A stretch of 16,076 nucleotides of DNA from an uncultured Cellvibrio sp. (GTDB lineage: Bacteria > Pseudomonadota > Gammaproteobacteria > Pseudomonadales > Cellvibrionaceae). The stretch lies in assembly GCA_946482345.1 (NCBI GenBank), contig CAMLRJ010000024.1, positions 1-16,076 on the forward strand, read 5' to 3'. The notes beneath the pieces were generated by a model that searched no databases, was not told where the DNA came from, and was given only the letters and a program-made list of their open reading frames with translations. The first letter of the stretch is position 1. Each line of letters begins with the position of its first letter. Below are positions 6,973 to 14,034 of this stretch, in pieces. The translations under genes were made by a program, and so were the position numbers.

Positions 6973-7923
6973 TCAAACCAAATCTTTATCCGTTGCAAAT
7001 GAAAGCGCGAAAGATTTTGGGCCTACATTCACAGCACCAGTCATGCTCATCATCGATAGCATGGTTTTGATGTTGTGACGTGCGCAGAAATTGCGGAATT
7101 CAACCATTATGGGTTCGTCCTTTATTTCTTCCAGCAAACCACCATAACTCATGGCGATAACTTCACTGGTCAGGCCCATGGGGATTTGTTTTTTGACGTG
7201 GTCAAACAATTTTTCCAGTGCGCCGTGGAATCCTTTACCTGTATCAATTTTATCTGTGTCGCCTCGATAAAGTTGCACTATGGGGCGAATATTTAACATG
7301 TTGGCCAATTGAAAATTAACCCAGGAAATATTGTTGTCGGCTTTGCGTAAATGACGGCGGTCGCGCATGTAGGACAAATCATTCGGGATGATGTAACCGT
7401 AAACCTGATCGCGCATATTATCGATTTCCCTCAAGGCGCGGTTGATTGGCATATTGTCGTTGTGAATGCGTTTTACCAGTTCGTATACCATCAATGCATG
7501 GCCGGTAAACATTGACATTGAATCATAAAGACGAATGCGAAAGGGGGTGCGTCCAGGCTCGTTTTTTTCCATTTCCCTGAATTTGGGTTCATTCACCAAG
7601 GCAGCTTCCGATACTCGTTTGTAGACTTCACTTTTGCGACTGTTGATGGTGATGACTTGTACCAGATCATATTTAGGTAAAAGTTTTTCTCGCAAAATAT
7701 CAGTCATGTCATCCACTGACAAAGGATCTGATTGCGCCAGACCGTATTGGTCTTTCGAATGATTTCTATAAAAGTTCAGCATGGTTTCCGGATCACGATA
7801 ATCCAGCGTCTCACCGTTTTTGTGTTTGATATAAATAGGCAGCACCTGAATATTGTGTTGCTGAATAAATTTTGCGGGCAAATCACAAGTTGAGTCGACT
7901 GCTATGCATGTACGGTTTGACAT
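6973..7923 (-). CDS. DegV family fatty-acid-binding protein
   Basis: This 316-residue cytoplasmic protein of the DegV family binds a fatty acid between its two domains. In Gram-positive bacteria (FakB) such proteins present fatty acids to a FakA kinase, but the partner in this organism is unknown and no fakA-like gene is in the window. The family pattern is visible: AVDSTCDLP (8-16), AQSDPLSVDDM (63-73), the ITINSRKSEVY strand (91-101), the RLYDSMSMFTGHALMVYELV helix (131-150), a central YMRDRRHLRKA (185-195) and C-terminal SMTGAVNVGPKSFALSF (293-309). An open frame extends 49 codons further upstream, but the ATG at 7923 has a strong site (AGAGGA, 8-base spacer) and places the family motif at the N-terminus. 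A 24-bp palindrome lies 127 bases upstream. Confidence 0.88.
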   Translation of the reverse strand: MSNRTCIAVDSTCDLPAKFIQQHNIQVLPIYIKHKNGETLDYRDPETMLNFYRNHSKDQYGLAQSDPLSVDDMTDILREKLLPKYDLVQVITINSRKSEVYKRVSEAALVNEPKFREMEKNEPGRTPFRIRLYDSMSMFTGHALMVYELVKRIHNDNMPINRALREIDNMRDQVYGYIIPNDLSYMRDRRHLRKADNNISWVNFQLANMLNIRPIVQLYRGDTDKIDTGKGFHGALEKLFDHVKKQIPMGLTSEVIAMSYGGLLEEIKDEPIMVEFRNFCARHNIKTMLSMMSMTGAVNVGPKSFALSFATDKDLV

Positions 7924-8050
7924 AATCTTATCCTCTTGTAACAGACATACTGGTGATAAATAATTTTTTCCGGATGTTGTCAGTTTGGACAAGGAACTGC
8001 TTTTTCGACAGTCGCGATTGGCGGCGAAATTTGTGCGGAATAGAGGAAAC

Positions 8051-8074
8051 TTATGTGAGACATGTCTCACATAA
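8051..8074. promoter_or_regulatory. Perfect 24-bp palindrome, probable operator
   Basis: TTATGTGAGACA is followed immediately by its exact reverse complement with no spacer. It lies in the gap between phoQ (stop 8106) and the degV ATG (7923), 31 bases past phoQ. It has no loop and no U-tract, so it is unlikely to be a terminator. A dyad of this kind fits a dimeric repressor such as a TetR- or GntR-type protein. An A/T-rich stretch that could hold a -10 box (TAAAATATATC on the minus strand) lies just upstream of it with respect to degV. Confidence 0.6.
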
Positions 8075-8105
8075 TGCAGATATATTTTATGGGTTGGTGA
8101 TAAAA

Positions 8106-9479
8106 CTAGGCGGACAGGGGTATAGCAAATTGAAATTTGGCACCGCCCAGAGATGACTGGCCAACCTGGATTTTGCCGTCGTAGCCTTGAACAATGTCCG
8201 CTGCGACTGCAAGACCAATCCCCTGACCGGGCAAATTGGTGTCCAGTCGCTGACCGCGTTTGAGAATGCGTTCCTGATCTTCCAGAGGCACTCCGGGGCC
8301 ATCATCTTCTATAGTGACCCAGAGATGGGTTTCATCTTTATAGCTGCTGATCAGCACTTGGGTGTGACCATATTTACAAGCATTTTCAAGCAGATTGCCA
8401 ACCAGCTCCATCATGTCCTGTTCGTCACCCATCAAGGTCGAATGGGGGGCAAGTTGCCTGTCGATCTTTATATTTTTGTGCGCATAGACTTTTTGCAGTG
8501 CCTTGATTAAACGGTCAACCAGAGGTTCCAGCCGGGTTCTGCGTACGGTACCGGTTTGTTGGCTGGAGACTGCTCGTTGCAGCTGGTAACTGATCACCTC
8601 ATTCATTCGCTGTATTTGATCGTGCACCAATTGTCTGGAGCCTCGTTCATTTGTCAATTGTCCCTGTAGAACAGCCAGAGGGGTTTTCAAACTGTGAGCA
8701 AGATCCGCCAGGCTATTACGATAACGTGTGCGCAGGGAGTGTTCCCTGGCCAGCACCTGATTCAAATTATCGATAACTTTCTGCAACTCCCTCGGGTGCT
8801 TACCCTCTATTTTATTGGTGTCGCCACTTTGCATGGCTTCCAATGCCAAGGCTAATTTATTCAGAGGGCGCAAACCGAATCGCAAAATGATGGTTTGTGC
8901 AATCAATAAAAAAAGTGCAGCAGCGCCCAACCATCGCCAGAGTTCGCCTCTATAGGCCGCCAGTTCCGAACGAAATGTTTTACCACTGTGAATCACCACA
9001 AATCGAAATGGATGCGATTGGTTTTTAGCGTCTTCCCAAAGCACATCATAATGAGCCACAAAATAATCCCGACCTTCGATGGGCAATTTATCCATAATCA
9101 TTTTTCCGGGAGTGTTGCTGTGCGAGAGCTGGCTGTATTCGGGATGGTCACGCAGTGATGCGGAATTTGAACTCCAGACAATTTCTTTTTCATCATTGAA
9201 AATGTAAGCATAGAGTCCTGAGTTTGGGCGTTCAAAATCCGGTTCTATCAAGGTAAGTGGCATGCGCAACCCTTTGCGTCTGGGATTATTCGCATCTGGC
9301 ATTTCTGCAACGCTGAATAGTAAGTTGATGTGTCCCCGTAATCGTGATTCTTCTGCTTCAATCAAGCCTTGGTAAAAGGCGCGATCCAGAAAAAAGCCGG
9401 TTATTCCCAGGAAAGAGGGCAATAAAAAAATAGAGGCAAAAAAAAGGCGCGATGAAATGGAAGCGAAGGGTGATCTCAT
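8106..9479 (-). CDS. phoQ: PhoQ-like sensor histidine kinase
   Basis: This 457-residue inner-membrane sensor kinase has a first membrane helix at about residues 10-32, a periplasmic sensor region (33-180) and a second helix (182-200). A HAMP-like linker follows, with the phospho-acceptor H262 in DLAHSLKTPLAVL and an ATPase domain with N-box ELVGNLLENACKYG (358-371), G1 EDDGPGVPL (391-399) and G2 GQGIGLAVA (418-426). The kinase half follows E. coli PhoQ closely (HSLKTPLAVLQ, VYAHKNI, RGQRLDTNLPGQG). The sensor region lacks the acidic cluster of enteric PhoQ, so the signal may not be Mg2+. Its ATG overlaps the phoP stop by 4 bases. Confidence 0.9.
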   Translation of the reverse strand: MRSPFASISSRLFFASIFLLPSFLGITGFFLDRAFYQGLIEAEESRLRGHINLLFSVAEMPDANNPRRKGLRMPLTLIEPDFERPNSGLYAYIFNDEKEIVWSSNSASLRDHPEYSQLSHSNTPGKMIMDKLPIEGRDYFVAHYDVLWEDAKNQSHPFRFVVIHSGKTFRSELAAYRGELWRWLGAAALFLLIAQTIILRFGLRPLNKLALALEAMQSGDTNKIEGKHPRELQKVIDNLNQVLAREHSLRTRYRNSLADLAHSLKTPLAVLQGQLTNERGSRQLVHDQIQRMNEVISYQLQRAVSSQQTGTVRRTRLEPLVDRLIKALQKVYAHKNIKIDRQLAPHSTLMGDEQDMMELVGNLLENACKYGHTQVLISSYKDETHLWVTIEDDGPGVPLEDQERILKRGQRLDTNLPGQGIGLAVAADIVQGYDGKIQVGQSSLGGAKFQFAIPLSA

Positions 9480-10156
9480 TGCGCTATATCGGGATTAAAC
9501 CGGTAACCCAAACCACGTTGGGTTGAAATTAAATTCAAACTCGAATCCGGGTCCAGCTTTTTACGCAAACGCCCGACAAATACTTCAATCACATTGCTGT
9601 CGCGATCATAGTCTTGTGCATATAAATGTTCGGTCAGTTCCAGTTTGGAAATATTTTTTCCAGGATGCATAGCTAAATAAGTCAGGGTGTTGTATTCAAA
9701 ACTGGTGAGTTCCACTTCACTGTTATCGCGAAATACACGTTTGGCATTGGTATCAATACTGATCGGGCCGTAACGCAGAACAGGGGATGCATGGCCGCTG
9801 GCGCGACGTAACAAGGCGTGAATTCTTGCGCGTAATTCTTCAGGGTGGAAAGGTTTGGTCAGATAATCATCTGCACCGGCTTCAAGCCCTTCAACTTTAT
9901 CCTGCCAATTGCTGCGTGCAGTTAACACCAGTATTGGAAAGTTACGCGATTTTGCGCGTAATTGGCGAATGACTTCTGTACCTTCCAGCAGAGGTAAACC
10001 CAAATCAATAATCGCCAGATCGTAGTCATATTCAGTGCCCAGGAATAATCCATCGCGACCGTCAGCTGCGCTGTCACAGGCATATTTTTCATGTTCTATC
10101 AGTGAAACGATTTGTTCACGCAATGCTGTTTCGTCTTCAATAACAAGAATACGCAT
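9476..10156 (-). CDS. phoP: PhoP-like OmpR-family response regulator
   Basis: This 226-residue response regulator has an N-terminal receiver with the acidic pocket E7/D8, phosphorylation site D51 (in IIDLGLP), switch residue T79 and K101. The C-terminal winged-helix DNA-binding domain (about 125-222) includes ELTSFEYNTLTYLAMHPGK and a recognition helix region, DSNVIEVFVGRLRKKLD. LTARSNWQDKVEGLEAGADD and YLTKPFH are near-identical in pattern to E. coli PhoP. It is expected to be phosphorylated by the adjacent PhoQ and to regulate envelope genes. It lies 11 bases after the PepSY gene and overlaps phoQ, so the three form one operon. I see no classical PhoP box (tandem TGTTTA) upstream of the operon. 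Confidence 0.92.
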   Translation of the reverse strand: MRILVIEDETALREQIVSLIEHEKYACDSAADGRDGLFLGTEYDYDLAIIDLGLPLLEGTEVIRQLRAKSRNFPILVLTARSNWQDKVEGLEAGADDYLTKPFHPEELRARIHALLRRASGHASPVLRYGPISIDTNAKRVFRDNSEVELTSFEYNTLTYLAMHPGKNISKLELTEHLYAQDYDRDSNVIEVFVGRLRKKLDPDSSLNLISTQRGLGYRFNPDIAQ

Positions 10157-10167
10157 ATTCGGAATCC

Positions 10168-10503
10168 CTATTCAGAAAGTTTGGATAAAAGCCCTGTGTT
10201 GGCATCCACATAAATAGTTTTCATGTGGCCATTTTTTAACATTTTTACACCGTAAACCGGATTTTCTGCGTTGGCTTCCAACAGTGTGACACTCATGACC
10301 TGACCGGCAAACTTTTTTTCCACCAAATCAGCCGCGTCTGCGGCCGTTAATTTGGGTGCTGCTGTAGATGTTGTTGCTTGAGAGCTGATGTAAGAGTTGG
10401 TTTCAGCGGGAGCATCACCTGTTATTTGATCCGGTAGAAGCAATTCATCAGCCTGAGTTGCTATAGAAATGATGAGGATAAAAAACAATATAAGTATTCG
10501 CAT
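10168..10503 (-). CDS. Secreted PepSY-domain protein, first gene of the phoPQ operon
   Basis: This 111-residue exported protein has a signal peptide at residues 1-18 (MRILILFFILIISIATQA, cleavage before DE), a Ser/Thr/Ala-rich linker (to about 50) and a single PepSY-like domain (50-108: KLTAADAADLVEKKFAGQV, VYGVKML, TIYVDANTGLL). PepSY domains are thought to bind or inhibit proteases, and small periplasmic ones are often encoded beside two-component systems. The gene precedes phoP by 11 bases, so a role in modulating PhoQ's periplasmic sensor is a reasonable inference but unproven. A ribosome site with GGA lies about 8 bases from the ATG. An upstream promoter is annotated separately. Confidence 0.85.
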   Translation of the reverse strand: MRILILFFILIISIATQADELLLPDQITGDAPAETNSYISSQATTSTAAPKLTAADAADLVEKKFAGQVMSVTLLEANAENPVYGVKMLKNGHMKTIYVDANTGLLSKLSE

Positions 10504-10544
10504 AAATCATCCGCAGATTCAAAGACGAGATGGGCGCCCGGCAC

Positions 10545-10573
10545 ACTATCCTTCGAACCGGGACAAAGGTCAA
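10545..10573 (-). promoter_or_regulatory. Candidate promoter of the PepSY-phoP-phoQ operon
   Basis: On the minus strand, TTGACC (10568-10573) and GATAGT (10545-10550) are separated by exactly 17 bp. The predicted start, near 10538, gives a leader of about 35 bases. The spacing and -35 are good and the -10 is moderate (4 of 6). Confidence 0.45.
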
Positions 10574-10588
10574 TCGCCAGACCGCCAA

Positions 10589-11152
10589 TCAGTGAATATC
10601 AATTCGAATCGAGGTGCCGGGGTGACGTGCGGATTCGGTGTAATAAGTACGTCCGTTATAGTCATAACCTACGTTATAGCCCACCAATTCACGACGATAT
10701 TCGGTGCGGTAACCGGTACTGCAAACTTCCCGATCTTCGTAATAAGTTTTACCACTGGAAGCCGCAATCGATTGGCCTATGCTGGCGCCAGCCAAGCCTG
10801 CGAACAAGGCATCATGTCTGCCACCGACTTCATGCCCTATTGCCGCTCCAACGACACCACCAACTATTGCACCAGTGGCTGAATCCCGTCTGTTTGCCGC
10901 GCGATACCCAACTCTTTCCACACCGCAGTTTTCATAAGGTACATCAACCGCAACTTCACGATAAATGGGTCGGGATGATACAACTCTGGCATACACTACA
11001 GGGCGTTCATAAACCACTACTGTGCGTTCATGATGATGGTGGTGATGGTGAGAGCGATGTTTGTGATGATGACCATGTCCACGATCTGCCAACGCCACAG
11101 AGGATGTCATCAATCCAATACTGGTAAGCAGGGTAGCAATTAATAATTTCAT
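10589..11152 (-). CDS. Histidine-rich glycine-zipper envelope protein
   Basis: This 187-residue exported protein has a signal peptide at residues 1-22 (cleaved after VALA) and a mature N-terminus unusually rich in histidine (runs at 28-30 and 35-41). A Tyr/Val-rich segment with VPYENC (71-76) follows, then a glycine-zipper 2TM-like stretch from 91 to 128 (SATGAIVGGVVGAAIGHEVG, GRHDALFAGLAGASIG), a second cysteine (C144 in REVCSTGY) and a C-terminal YNVGYDYNGRTYYTESARHP region. This layout matches glycine-zipper proteins of the 17-kDa surface-antigen superfamily, usually in the outer membrane or periplasm. There is no lipobox cysteine after the signal. The two cysteines could form a disulfide and the His tract could bind metal, both inferences. 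GGAGG with a 6-base spacer supports the start. Confidence 0.85.
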   Translation of the reverse strand: MKLLIATLLTSIGLMTSSVALADRGHGHHHKHRSHHHHHHHERTVVVYERPVVYARVVSSRPIYREVAVDVPYENCGVERVGYRAANRRDSATGAIVGGVVGAAIGHEVGGRHDALFAGLAGASIGQSIAASSGKTYYEDREVCSTGYRTEYRRELVGYNVGYDYNGRTYYTESARHPGTSIRIDIH

Positions 11153-11235
11153 TTGTAGCCTCCAAAAGGAATGTCATCAGGACAGAGCCAGATTATTCCT
11201 GCAAGGCTGAATGGAAACTGAAATAAAGCTGTGAC

Positions 11236-13041
11236 TTATCCCTCATATTCCGCTTCGCGAATCACCGCTAAAAACTCTTCACCGAATCGTTTTAATTTGC
11301 TTTCACCAACACCGGTGATGTTGCGTAATTGTTCAGGGGTGAGTGGACGGAACTCAAGCATTTCACGCAATGTTGTGTCGTGGAATATTACGTAAGGAGG
11401 CACGCTATGTTCTTCGGCGAGACGTTTGCGACAAGCACGTAATGCGTTCCAGAGTGATTGATCTTCAGCTTCGATAGAATCGGCAATATTGGCACGGCGG
11501 GGTGAAGTGACGGCGATTTTGATATCGCGACGTAAATAAATTTTTTCTTCGCCGCGCAAATAAACGCGGCAGGATTCATTCAATAACAAGCCGCCAAAAC
11601 CATCGCTGTTCACATCCAATAATCCACGCGCGACTAATTGACGAAAAATGGATTTCCATTCGTCAGCACTGAGATGTTTGCCTATATCGTAGGTGGATAA
11701 TTTGTTGTGACCAAATTGCAGAATTTTTTCATTATTACTGCCGCGTAATACATCAATAATATGTCCCGCACCAAAACGTTGACCGGTGCGATATACACAA
11801 GAAAGCGCCATTTGCACTGCCTGGGTTGCATCCCAGGTTTCAGGTGGATTCAAACAACAATCGCAATTGCCGCAGGCTTGCGCCAAATGTTCACCAAAAT
11901 ATCGCAATAAACTTTGGCGACGACAACTGGTGATTTCACACAAACCCAACATGGCATTGAGCCTTTGTTGTTCATTGCGTTTGAATTCTTCGCTGCCTTC
12001 GGATTGAGCCATCATTTGTCGCAGTTTGACCACATCTTCCAAACCGTAAAGCAATAATCCTGTAGCGGATTCACCATCGCGACCGGCGCGACCAGTTTCC
12101 TGATAATAAGCTTCAATACTTTTGGGTAAATCCAAATGCGCCACAAAACGCACATCGGGTTTATCTATGCCCATGCCAAAAGCGATGGTCGCGACCATAA
12201 TAATATTATCTTCGCGTAAAAAACGTTCCTGATTTTTTTGCCTAACTTGCTGTGATAAGCCTGCATGATATGGCAGGGCAGTAAATTTTTCCTGGCTTAA
12301 CCATTCCGCAATTTGATCCACTTTATTGCGCGATAAACAATAAACAATCCCGGAATTTCCTGCCTGTTCTTCACGCAAGAATCGCATCAATTGAATTTTC
12401 GGATTATTTTTCTGGGTGATTCGATATTGAATATTAGGTCGATCAAAACCGCTTATAAATTGCTGCGCACTTTGTAATTGCAATCGCAGAATAATTTCAT
12501 CGCGTGTGCGAATATCGGCTGTGGCCGTTAACGCAATCCGTGGCACATTCGGAAATTCGCGATGCAACAATTCCAATTTTAAATAGTCCGAACGAAAATC
12601 ATGTCCCCATTGTGAAACGCAATGTGCTTCATCAATTGCAAATAAGGAAATTTTTGTTTGATGAAATAATTCCAGCGTTCGTGGTTGAATTAAACGTTCC
12701 GGTGCCACATACAGCAAATCCAATTCGCCGCGCTCCAGTGCCAATTCAATTTGCCAGGCTTCCTGTGCCGATAAAGACGAATTTAAAAAACCGGCACGCA
12801 CACCCAATTCACGCAACGCACTCACTTGATCTTGCATCAACGCAATCAAGGGCGATATGACTATGCCTACACCCTCGCGAACCAATGCTGGAATTTGATA
12901 ACAGAGAGATTTACCACCGCCAGTTGGCATTAAAACCAATGCATCCTGGCCACTGACCAATGCATCAATCACTGCTGCTTGTGGCCCACGAAATTCGTGA
13001 TAACCAAAAACGGAATTTAAAATCGAGAGGGGAGTATTCAT
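11236..13041 (-). CDS. recQ: ATP-dependent DNA helicase RecQ
   Basis: This 601-residue superfamily-2 3'-5' DNA helicase functions in recombination and replication-fork repair. Walker A is PTGGGKS (39-45), the DEAH box is IDEAHCVSQWGHDFR (136-150), motif III is ALTATA, motif V is ATIAFGMGIDKPDVR and motif VI is QETGRAGRDGE (314-324). The RecQ zinc-binding cysteines appear as C373, C390, C393 and C396. A winged-helix RQC region follows, and a C-terminal HRDC domain spans about 525-595 (PLTPEQLRNITGVGESKLKR). I chose the ATG at 13041 (AAGGA, 8-base spacer). A TTG six codons upstream (13059) also opens the frame but lacks such a site. Length is normal. It is divergent from the ArsR gene. Confidence 0.97.
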   Translation of the reverse strand: MNTPLSILNSVFGYHEFRGPQAAVIDALVSGQDALVLMPTGGGKSLCYQIPALVREGVGIVISPLIALMQDQVSALRELGVRAGFLNSSLSAQEAWQIELALERGELDLLYVAPERLIQPRTLELFHQTKISLFAIDEAHCVSQWGHDFRSDYLKLELLHREFPNVPRIALTATADIRTRDEIILRLQLQSAQQFISGFDRPNIQYRITQKNNPKIQLMRFLREEQAGNSGIVYCLSRNKVDQIAEWLSQEKFTALPYHAGLSQQVRQKNQERFLREDNIIMVATIAFGMGIDKPDVRFVAHLDLPKSIEAYYQETGRAGRDGESATGLLLYGLEDVVKLRQMMAQSEGSEEFKRNEQQRLNAMLGLCEITSCRRQSLLRYFGEHLAQACGNCDCCLNPPETWDATQAVQMALSCVYRTGQRFGAGHIIDVLRGSNNEKILQFGHNKLSTYDIGKHLSADEWKSIFRQLVARGLLDVNSDGFGGLLLNESCRVYLRGEEKIYLRRDIKIAVTSPRRANIADSIEAEDQSLWNALRACRKRLAEEHSVPPYVIFHDTTLREMLEFRPLTPEQLRNITGVGESKLKRFGEEFLAVIREAEYEG

Positions 13042-13082
13042 CGGAAATTTCCTTAACAATCCATGTCCATTAAAAGATGGCG

Positions 13083-13111
13083 AGTATATCCAACTGGCGC
13101 CATTAGCCCAA
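13083..13111 (-). promoter_or_regulatory. Candidate recQ promoter
   Basis: On the minus strand, TATACT (13083-13088) is a good -10 box, with TTGGGC (13106-13111) as a weak -35 at 17-bp spacing. The start would fall near 13076, about 35 bases before the recQ ATG. The -35 match is only partial. Confidence 0.4.
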
Positions 13112-13122
13112 AAAGATTATAT

Positions 13123-13178
13123 TCAACCAAAAGGTTGACAATCAATTTTTGCGAGAGGATACTTAACCAAATGGTAAA
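13123..13178 (+). promoter_or_regulatory. Promoter and paired operator-like motifs of the ArsR gene
   Basis: TCAACC-AAAA-GGTTGA (13123-13138) is a perfect 6-bp inverted repeat whose right arm overlaps a consensus -35, TTGACA (13135-13140). With a 17-bp spacer the -10 is GATACT (13158-13163). A second, imperfect copy of the motif, TTAACC-AAAT-GGTAAA (13163-13178), lies exactly 40 bp downstream and covers the ATG. An alternative -10, TATATT (13118-13123), would put the first motif on the transcription start. Autoregulation by the ArsR protein is the likely role. Confidence 0.5.
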
Positions 13179-13521
13179 CAATCAATCCGAACAACTGGAT
13201 GCCGTGTTTCATGCGCTGTCCGACCCCACAAGGCGGGCGATGATTTCGCGGCTGGCGGAAGCGCCCTGTGGTATCACCGAGCTGGCGGCGCCCTTTGATA
13301 TGACGCTGGCGGCTGTGTCCAAACATATCAAAGTGTTAGAGGCGGCCGGTCTGGTACGACGCAATATTCAAGGGCGCAACCACACTTGCGAGCTGGACGC
13401 TCGGCCCATGTTGGGCGGCATTGAATGGTTGCGCCATTACGAACAATTCTGGAACCAACGGTTGGATGCATTGACGGCTGCGTTACTGGCAGAGGATCAA
13501 GCACAAAAGGATCGACAATAA
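13171..13521 (+). CDS. ArsR-family (HTH) transcriptional repressor
   Basis: This 116-residue winged helix-turn-helix protein of the ArsR superfamily has FHALSDPTRRAMISRLAE (13-30), ITELAAPFDMTLAAVSKHIK (35-54) as the DNA-binding helices and VLEAAGLVRRNIQGRNHTCEL as helix plus wing. It lacks the metal-binding ELCVCDL-type motif, so it is not a typical metal sensor. It belongs to the subgroup commonly found with AHSA1/SRPBCC genes, two of which follow at once. I chose the ATG at 13171, where the family motif begins. GAGAGGA lies 11 bases upstream, and a longer frame from 13063 runs through the promoter. Base composition is distinctly higher in G+C (about 62% over 13201-13440 by my count) than the following gene (about 46% over 13621-13860). 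Confidence 0.92.
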   Translation: MVNNQSEQLDAVFHALSDPTRRAMISRLAEAPCGITELAAPFDMTLAAVSKHIKVLEAAGLVRRNIQGRNHTCELDARPMLGGIEWLRHYEQFWNQRLDALTAALLAEDQAQKDRQ

Positions 13522-13568
13522 TTCATCCGCCGCGCGACAGAATTTTTTAAAACCTTACGGAGACAATC

Positions 13569-14024
13569 ATGGTTAACATTATTCATCGCATCGGCATTAA
13601 AGCATCACCCGAAAAAGTAATCGCCGCTTTATCCAGCATTTCCGGTTTAGCCAATTGGTGGACCAATGAAGTCAGTGGCGATACCAAAATGGGTGGCAAG
13701 ATTGAATTTATTTTTCGCGCAACCAATGGCGATGTAAAAGGCAGCATGTTGATGCAGGTGGAGGAGACTAATTCCAATTGCGTTCGCTGGCGTTGTGTGG
13801 ATGGCCCAGCTGAATGGATCAACACCGAAATTAATTTCGAATTGTCGCAACAAGATGATCAAACTATTTTACTTTTCGGTCACAAAAATTGGCGCGAAGC
13901 GGTGGAATTTACCGCGCATTGCAGCATGAAATGGGCAACTTTTTTATTAAGCCTGCGCGATTATGTTGAAACCGGCAAAGGCAAACCTTCACCTAACGAT
14001 GTAAAAATTGATAATTGGAATTAA
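13569..14024 (+). CDS. SRPBCC / AHSA1-like domain protein (first copy)
   Basis: This 151-residue protein has the START-like SRPBCC fold, a cup-shaped domain that binds hydrophobic ligands. Typical elements are IGIKASPEKVIAALSSISGL (8-27), the WW pair (30-31) with TNEVSG, MGGKIEFIF (41-49), and the C-terminal helix with HCSMKWATFLLSLRDYVETG (117-136). The ligand and reaction are unknown. GGAGA with a 6-base spacer supports the ATG. It lies 47 bases after the ArsR gene and 10 bases before the second SRPBCC gene, so the three form an operon that the ArsR protein probably represses. Confidence 0.88.
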   Translation: MVNIIHRIGIKASPEKVIAALSSISGLANWWTNEVSGDTKMGGKIEFIFRATNGDVKGSMLMQVEETNSNCVRWRCVDGPAEWINTEINFELSQQDDQTILLFGHKNWREAVEFTAHCSMKWATFLLSLRDYVETGKGKPSPNDVKIDNWN

Positions 14025-14034
14025 GGAGTTTGCA

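Noticed and set aside
7924..8070. Upstream extension of the DegV reading frame by 49 codons
   Set aside because: It reads through the 24-bp palindrome, has no family similarity, and the internal ATG at 7923 has a strong ribosome site.
8051..8074. Palindrome as the phoQ terminator
   Set aside because: It has no loop and no following T-run on the minus strand, so a protein-binding dyad is the better reading.
10538..10566. GGTTCGAA, resembling a tRNA T-loop
   Set aside because: No complementary T-stem, acceptor stem or anticodon arm can be drawn around it.
10627..11127. Plus-strand open frame of 166 codons
   Set aside because: It is antisense to the glycine-zipper gene. Its His/Pro-rich composition mirrors the repetitive codons of that gene, and it has no ribosome site.
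13063..13170. Upstream extension of the ArsR reading frame
   Set aside because: It would translate the promoter and operator region, and the family motif begins right after the ATG at 13171.
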